From Deltaproteobacteria bacterium (GTDB taxonomy: Bacteria > Myxococcota > Myxococcia > Myxococcales > SZAS-1), in the NCBI GenBank assembly GCA_018266075.1, contig JAFEBB010000019.1, positions 1 to 64,000 on the forward strand: a DNA stretch of 64,000 bases. The letters are read 5' to 3'. Below, one piece after another: positions 59,591 to 64,000 of this stretch (positions within the stretch are counted from its first letter, which is position 1; the number at the start of each line of letters is the position of its first letter). The notes under the pieces were generated by a model. The model was not told where the DNA came from. It saw nothing but the letters and a program-made list of their open reading frames with translations, and did no database searches. Position numbers and translations under genes: made by a program.

Positions 59591-60496
59591 TCAGTACAAC
59601 GGCAGGGCCGCCGGACGGAAGTAGTGGAGCACGGTGACGACCGCCAGCGGACCGCCGTCGTCGTCGGCGCGGTCGCGCAGGCTGTCGAAGCGAGCGAGCA
59701 CCACGAAGTCCTTGTTCGGCTCGAAGAACGGATCGGCCGCGTTCATCCTGCCCAGCGCCTGGCGACCGGTCTCCACGTCGTCGGTCGTCGTGCGCCGCTC
59801 GGTGACGTGGTCGCGCTGCTTGGTGACGGTGCGATCCGTTCCGCTGGCCGGCCACTCGCGGTAGCCGTGGTTGGTGGTGGTGGTGTGAAGCGTGCCCGGG
59901 CCCACGGCGGCGTAGACCACGTCGGAGCTGTGCGAGTACTCGTCGAGCTCCACGGTCACCGCGCCATCGCGCTTGCGCAGATCCGACACGCGCGCGCGCA
60001 TCATCACGTAGCGGCCCGCGTAGACCTCGGGCTGCTCCTGCGCGTCAGCGAGGCTGAAGATGGGAACCTGGTGCTGGTGGAGCAGGCCGAGGTCGCAGTC
60101 CACGTCGCCGCCGCGCGCGGCCACCAGGCGCGTGAGGAGCTCGCCCGCGTCGGTGCGGCTGCGCAGCTCGGCGTCCCAGGGACCGTCGAGGAGCGCGCGC
60201 AGCTCGGTGAAGTCGCCGCGGTCGATGCAGGCGCGCAGGAGCTGCCAGCCGCGATCGGGGTTGCGCGACTTGAGGCGGCGGGCCTCGATCTCGCAGTCGG
60301 CGGCGTGATCGAAGCGGTGGGCCTCGGCCTTGGCGTCGAAGTCGGTCGTGCTCGCCAGATCCGGCGCGGGCCGCTCGATCACGCGAATCGGCGTTCCGTT
60401 GGGCGGAACGGCGTCCCCTGAGCCCGTCGAGGGCGTCGTGGCGCAGGCCGCGAAGCCCAGGGCAGCGATGACGTTCAGCGCGCGAACCGGGCTCAC
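59591..60496 (-). CDS. Lipoprotein, uncharacterised
   Basis: 301 residues from GTG 60496 with GGAGG 5 bases upstream. The signal ends LGFAAC (lipobox-like). The mature domain is mixed alpha/beta with Cys near 64, 84 and 125, and a beta-rich end (YAGRYVMMRARVSDL, VTVELDEYSHSSDVVYAA). It may be an OB- or TPR-like small surface protein. GTGA overlap with the preceding gene. No family recognised. Confidence 0.55.
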   Translation of the reverse strand: MSPVRALNVIAALGFAACATTPSTGSGDAVPPNGTPIRVIERPAPDLASTTDFDAKAEAHRFDHAADCEIEARRLKSRNPDRGWQLLRACIDRGDFTELRALLDGPWDAELRSRTDAGELLTRLVAARGGDVDCDLGLLHQHQVPIFSLADAQEQPEVYAGRYVMMRARVSDLRKRDGAVTVELDEYSHSSDVVYAAVGPGTLHTTTTNHGYREWPASGTDRTVTKQRDHVTERRTTTDDVETGRQALGRMNAADPFFEPNKDFVVLARFDSLRDRADDDGGPLAVVTVLHYFRPAALPLY

Positions 60497-61107
60497 TTGG
60501 TCCTCCGGGGGCTGGGCGACTTCTCGGCGGGCGCAGCGGACACCAGCTCGGCGCACGCGGCGACGCACGCGTCTCCGCCGCAGCTCGCCGCGAATGAAGC
60601 TCCGGTCGCGGCCGCCACGCACGACGGCCCTGAACCCTGGCAGTGATGCTGAGCGAGGCACGCGCAGCACGAGGGCGCAGCGCTGGCGAGGCTCTGGGCC
60701 TGCGTGCGCGCTTCGACGAGGCTCCGGTAGCAAGCCGCGCCGTCGGCGGTGAAGTGGCCGGTGGCGTCGAGGACGGTGCCTTCTGCGGCGCAGCGCTGCA
60801 CGGCGGCGTCGAAGCGGGAGAGGCAAGCCTTCTGGAGCGCAGGCGCGTCGGCGGGCTCGGCGTCCTTGAGCGCGCCGGCGCAGGTCTGTGGCCCGAGCGT
60901 GCGCAGGTGCTGGGCGTTGTCTGCGGCGCTGGCGCGCGCGCCGCCCTTGCCTTCGAAGACGCACTGCTCACCATCGGCGAGCGTCTTGGCCGTACACGCA
61001 AAGGCCGTCGGTGCATCGTCGACGCGCGGGGGATCGAAGAGCTTGCCCGACTCGGCCCATGCGGCCAGGGGCAGCAGCAGGAGCACCGCTCCAGCGAGGC
61101 GTCTCAT
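60493..61107 (-). CDS. Exported Cys-rich protein, uncharacterised
   Basis: 204 residues. MRRLAGAVLLLLPLAAWAES is a Sec signal (ATG 61107 with GGAGG 4 bases upstream). About 14 Cys follow, including the cluster PSCCACLAQHHCQ and further C(x)nC pairs near the end. Disulphide-rich, likely periplasmic or secreted. It overlaps the next gene by GTGA. Confidence 0.6.
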   Translation of the reverse strand: MRRLAGAVLLLLPLAAWAESGKLFDPPRVDDAPTAFACTAKTLADGEQCVFEGKGGARASAADNAQHLRTLGPQTCAGALKDAEPADAPALQKACLSRFDAAVQRCAAEGTVLDATGHFTADGAACYRSLVEARTQAQSLASAAPSCCACLAQHHCQGSGPSCVAAATGASFAASCGGDACVAACAELVSAAPAEKSPSPRRTK

Positions 61108-61238
61108 GGAATCCTCCGGCGAACGCACCACCCGCAAACCGCTTGGACGCCCGCTCGCTAGAGCTTATTCAAATGCGCACGCTCGCGTCGCTTCAGGTCT
61201 CCGAAGGCCCGAGGCGTCGCGCACTTGCGGAGGTATTC

Positions 61239-61658
61239 GTGGCCACCCTGTTCACCAAGATCATCAACGGCGAGATCCCCGGGCGCTTCGTGTGGAAGGA
61301 CGAGCAGGCGGTGGCGTTCCTCACCATCCGGCCCATTCAGGATGGGCACACGCTCATCGTCCCGCGCGCGGAGATCGATCACTGGCTGGAGCTGCCGCCA
61401 GCGCTGGCCAGCCACGTGATGCACGTGTCGCAGGAGGTCGGGCGCGCGATCCAGAAGGCGTTCAATCCGACCAAGGTCGGGGTGGCGCTGGTGGGGCTCG
61501 AGGTGCCGCACTGTCACGTGCACCTGGTGCCGATGTGGAGCCCGAGCGATCTCGACTTCGCCAAGCAGCACGACGTCCCCGCCGCGCAACTCGACGCCGC
61601 CGCCGAGAAGATCCGCGTGGCCCTGCGCGCGATGGGGAAGCGCGAGGTCGCCGGTTGA
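61239..61658 (+). CDS. HIT-family nucleotide hydrolase
   Basis: 139 residues from GTG 61239, favoured because GGAGG lies 5 bases upstream and the family starts TLFTKIINGEIPGRFVWKD. The catalytic histidine triad is VPHCHVHLVPMW. It cleaves AMP-type conjugates, as HinT does. A longer in-frame start at ATG 61173 lacks family support. A GGGCC-TTC-GGCCC hairpin (61665-61677) lies just after the stop. Confidence 0.92.
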   Translation: MATLFTKIINGEIPGRFVWKDEQAVAFLTIRPIQDGHTLIVPRAEIDHWLELPPALASHVMHVSQEVGRAIQKAFNPTKVGVALVGLEVPHCHVHLVPMWSPSDLDFAKQHDVPAAQLDAAAEKIRVALRAMGKREVAG

Positions 61659-62019
61659 CGGCACGGGCCTTCGGCCCTGCGGGCGGCGCTGCGCTCGATC
61701 GGATCCGTGGATTCAAATCGGCGACTCGAGTCTGGCTTCTGGGAGAGGGCTGCTCCTCGGGATGACGAGTTCGAGGCTCTGTCGATCCGCCGGGTTGTTG
61801 GAGTTCTGTCACGATATGGCTTAACAATTGGCAATAACAATCTGCCATATCAGCACAAATCTCAAACAGCCTCACGAGCACCCTCGGCAGCCTTGAGCGG
61901 GGCTCAATCCCGAATTCATCGACAGCGCCCGCTCGAAGCAAGGCCCGAGGAGATCGCCCCTCGCCCAGAGGCGGGTCGGAGCGTGCTTGGGATCCGAGTT
62001 GGCCCTCGCGCATCCCGGC
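61659..62019. other. Long gene-free stretch with AT-rich palindrome
   Basis: The only gap over 300 bases, between converging genes. It holds a hairpin (61665-61677) and an AT-rich core (about 61805-61875) with the inverted repeat GATATGGC (61813) and GCCATATC (61844), 23 bases apart. Short ORFs on both strands show no coding features. No tRNA or IS was recognised. Confidence 0.5.
61665..61677 (+). terminator. Hairpin after the HIT gene
   Basis: GGGCC-TTC-GGCCC, a compact stem six bases after the stop, without a T-run. Confidence 0.35.
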
Positions 62020-62520
62020 TCAATGCTCGACCGGCGGGCCAATGTCCGGCCCATCTCCCTGCTGCCTCCGTCGCCGCAAGACATAGCGCCGCGTGAAGCG
62101 CTGCTCGACGGGCAGCGCCGAGAGCACGCCCAGCCCCATCACCGCACCCACCACGCCGACCGCCCACTGGCCCGCGCCCGCCGCGCCGCCCAGCGACGCC
62201 GCGAACCACAGCGCCGCCGCCGAGGTGAGTCCGCGCACCTGTCGGCCCTGGCCTCGCAGAATCAGCCCCGCGCCCAGGAAGCCCACACCCGTGACCAGGC
62301 CCTGGGTGATCCGCGAGAGCGACGCCGCAGAGTCGCCGTCGTGGGACACCATGGTGGTGCCGAGCCAGGTGAACATCGCCGCGCCCATGGACACCAGCGC
62401 GAAGGTTCGCGGCCCAGCCGGCTTGCGGCGCATGGTTCGATTCAGGCCCAGCAACGCGCCGAGCACCATGGCGATCGCCAGGCGATCGAGCCCCTGGAGC
62501 ACCTCATGGACCGGAACCAT
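62020..62520 (-). CDS. MgtC/SapB-family membrane protein
   Basis: 166 residues. LDRLAIAMVLGALLGLNRTM, PAGPRTFALVSMGAAMFTWLG and GLVTGVGFLGAGLILRGQG are the MgtC membrane signature. Virulence-related MgtC inhibits the F-ATPase, but many members lack that role; the C-terminal cytoplasmic ACT-like domain is absent here. ATG 62520 has weak upstream context; the gap to the HNH gene is 41 bases. Confidence 0.85.
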   Translation of the reverse strand: MVPVHEVLQGLDRLAIAMVLGALLGLNRTMRRKPAGPRTFALVSMGAAMFTWLGTTMVSHDGDSAASLSRITQGLVTGVGFLGAGLILRGQGRQVRGLTSAAALWFAASLGGAAGAGQWAVGVVGAVMGLGVLSALPVEQRFTRRYVLRRRRQQGDGPDIGPPVEH

Positions 62521-62561
62521 GGCTGGGCTCAACTTGCGCCGCGGCCCCGCGCGCGGCCCGG

Positions 62562-62921
62562 CTACTCGTCCGGCTCCCGCCAGCGCGCCAACCGCCGCGC
62601 CTGCAAGGTGGCGATCACCGCCTCGAGCGTGGGATCGCCGCGCCGCCGCGGGTCGAGCCGCACGCCCTTCTGGTGGTTGCAGCGCGCGCACGCCAGCGCC
62701 AGGTTGCGCGCCTCGTTCGTGCCCCCGTGCGTGCGCGGCAGGATGTGCTCGATGGTGGCGCGCGAGATGGGCTCGCCGTCGGCGCCAATGGTGAGGTGCG
62801 AATTGCAGTGGATGCACTTGCCCTGCCACACCGCGGCGCCGCGGACCTCGAGCTTCTCGAAGGTCCGGTCGGTGGCCACGATGCTCAAGATGGCCTTGCG
62901 CGTGGCGGTGCGAGAGCTCAA
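62562..62921 (-). CDS. HNH endonuclease
   Basis: About 119 residues from TTG 62921 with GGAG 5 bases upstream, overlapping the previous stop (TTGA). The HNH core is complete: CIHCNSHLTI (Cys36/39), ISRATIEHILPRTHGG (His59 region) and LACARCNHQKG (Cys78/81). It is a free-standing nuclease of the McrA-like type. Role unknown: DNA repair, defence or a homing relic. Confidence 0.82.
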   Translation of the reverse strand: MSSRTATRKAILSIVATDRTFEKLEVRGAAVWQGKCIHCNSHLTIGADGEPISRATIEHILPRTHGGTNEARNLALACARCNHQKGVRLDPRRRGDPTLEAVIATLQARRLARWREPDE

Positions 62922-63961
62922 CTGCGCTCCCGCTGGCGCGTCGGATCCGGATCCGCCGACGCCACCTCGCCGATGGGCGACACGTCGCCGCGGTTCACCG
63001 CCTCCATGGCCTCGGCCACCGCCTCCATCTCCTCGCCGAGCTGGGCCAGGCTCTGGCGCAGCGCCGCGCTCGCGGGATCGTGGCTCGCCGAATCGGCGCT
63101 CTTGAGGCGCAGGATCTGGGTGTAGAGGCTCTCCAGCGTGTAGGCGATGCGCGTGTGCTCCGCCTCGAAGCGCGCCGCGGCCGTGGTCAGCTCGCCGCGC
63201 TGGCGCACGTTCTGGTCCAGCGCCTCGAGCGCGCTCGTGAACCGCTGCTTGGTCACCTCGTCGCGCTCGGCGGCGATGCGCGAAGCGAGCTGCTCGCGTT
63301 CCTTGACCAGCCGCTCGGCGTCGGCGGGATCCACGAGCGCGCGCAGCTCGCGCTCGCGCAGGGTGAGGCTCCGACATGTCTCGCGCAGCGCCTCGATGGT
63401 CTTGTCGCTCTTGCCCACCAGCTCCTTCACCGACGCGGGCGCGGCCTTGAGCTCCGCGAGGATCTTGGCGCACACGCCATCCACGCGGGCGTCGCGCGGA
63501 TCGCTCGCACTCGCGGGCGCGCGCTCGGGCTGCGGCGACGGCGCAGGGAGCGCGGTGTCCTTGCGCTGGCTGAGCTTGGCCTCGATCGACTTGGCGCCGT
63601 TCAACCCGATGCCGAAGGCCGGGAAGATGAGCCACCACACGTCGTGCGCGTACATCACCGAGAGCGTGCCCATCACGCCTGCCACCGCGAGCGAGAAGAT
63701 GCCGCCCACGATCGACGCGCTCTGCGCCGCGCGCTCCCGGTGCCGCGCCTCGCGCGCGAGCCGCTTGGCCTCGCGCTTCTCCCGATGCAGCCGTTGCTTG
63801 TATTCGGCGCGCGCCAGCTTGCGCTCGAGCTTGGCCTTCCAGCGCGCGTCGGCGTTCTCGCGAATGGAGCGGGCCATGCTCTCGCGCGCCTGCGCCCAGA
63901 GCGGCGCCGAGCCGTGCTTCGCCAGGTCAGACAGCCAGGGCTCGCCCGTGTGCTGGGCCAT
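62918..63961 (-). CDS. Coiled-coil membrane protein, N-terminus possibly outside window
   Basis: 347 residues from ATG 63961, but the frame stays open to the window edge, so the true start may lie beyond 64000. GGAG precedes this ATG by only 3 bases. A very basic helix (ADARWKAKLERKLARAEYKQ and on) precedes two hydrophobic segments near residues 80-120. After a Pro/Ala linker come three helices of heptad-like coiled coil. XpaC/TelA-like proteins look similar, but identity is unsure. It is coupled to the HNH gene. Confidence 0.6.
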   Translation of the reverse strand: MAQHTGEPWLSDLAKHGSAPLWAQARESMARSIRENADARWKAKLERKLARAEYKQRLHREKREAKRLAREARHRERAAQSASIVGGIFSLAVAGVMGTLSVMYAHDVWWLIFPAFGIGLNGAKSIEAKLSQRKDTALPAPSPQPERAPASASDPRDARVDGVCAKILAELKAAPASVKELVGKSDKTIEALRETCRSLTLRERELRALVDPADAERLVKEREQLASRIAAERDEVTKQRFTSALEALDQNVRQRGELTTAAARFEAEHTRIAYTLESLYTQILRLKSADSASHDPASAALRQSLAQLGEEMEAVAEAMEAVNRGDVSPIGEVASADPDPTRQRERS

Positions 63962-64000
63962 GGTCTCCAGGAGCTTGGCGTTGCGGCGCGCGGCGCGGTC

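Noticed and set aside
61700-61730. T-arm-like GTGGATTCAAATC suggesting a tRNA
   Set aside because: The T-stem does not pair and no acceptor or anticodon arm could be built.
61707-62096. Small plus-strand ORF in the gene-free stretch
   Set aside because: No ribosome-binding site, no domain, and it runs into the converging MgtC-like gene.
62562-62921. HNH gene as evidence of an intron or intein
   Set aside because: No split host gene or intein borders are visible, and dnaB is uninterrupted.

Overview
The window reads as chromosomal DNA of a high-GC myxobacterium (Myxococcota, probably near Cystobacterineae). Three things point there. Two proteins carry a GCGC / transmembrane / poly-Arg C-terminal tail of the MYXO-CTERM kind behind long Ser/Thr/Gly linkers. 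There are many lipoproteins of beta-propeller, FG-GAP and Cys-rich type. The core gene order is also of a proteobacterial or deltaproteobacterial kind. Almost the whole window is coding, mostly as tight operons joined by 4-base ATGA, GTGA or TTGA overlaps. No rRNA, tRNA, CRISPR array, insertion sequence or prophage was seen.

Layout. 1-5375: the edge of a Flp pilin gene, the PII regulator glnB, and, divergent from it, a complete branched-chain amino acid ABC importer (livKHMGF). 5439-12428: tandem MYXO-CTERM surface proteins, a small membrane protein, a BtuF-like protein without a signal peptide coupled to an HExxH protein, and a propeller lipoprotein. 12425-16619 (minus): DUF4136 lipoprotein, glycosyltransferase, kdsB, pyrG. 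16792-21472: small lipoprotein, PepO-type M13 peptidase, fused TRAP transporter permease, and a small membrane-protein gene that looks frameshifted. 21459-26367: alpha/beta hydrolase and cell-wall amidase (minus), then dnaB, a REC plus degenerate GGDEF protein, thpR and a small ORF. 26375-30384: biotin cluster (bioF, unknown, bioA, bioD) behind a BirA-like operator. 30469-35001: nuclease-fold-like unknown, superoxide dismutase, and the rplU-rpmA-obg-trmH-lolA operon. 35146-38050: two lipoproteins of lower GC. 38159-44309: clpX, an unknown helical protein, a metallophosphoesterase, then an rlmI-like, HAD, YkgJ and unknown operon. 44316-48046 (minus): epmA-purE-purK-plsC-GyrI-like operon. 48127-53429: gluzincin lipoprotein, SPFH/zinc-ribbon protein, SirB1 protein, small wHTH-like protein, and a DEAD-box pseudo-helicase with a histone-like tail. 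53627-58906: greB and ldcA (minus), cstA and a triple zinc-ribbon protein (plus). 58907-61107: rpiA with two secreted proteins. 61239-64000: HIT protein, the only long gene-free stretch (361 bases), MgtC-like protein, HNH endonuclease and a coiled-coil membrane protein.

Four genome-level patterns stand out beyond the genes. (1) About ten genes without a Shine-Dalgarno sequence have a TAnnnT -10 hexamer ending exactly 6-7 bases before the start codon, the arrangement expected for leaderless mRNAs. (2) A dispersed plus-strand motif TAACC-N5-GTT lies in AT-rich rare-codon patches inside GC-rich genes. (3) Short heptamer tandem arrays sit just beyond gene 3' ends. (4) The BirA-like operator overlaps the predicted bioF -35 element. 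Among the proteins, the most novel-looking are the ATPase-dead DEAD-box protein with a Lys/Ala-rich tail and the triple zinc-ribbon protein.
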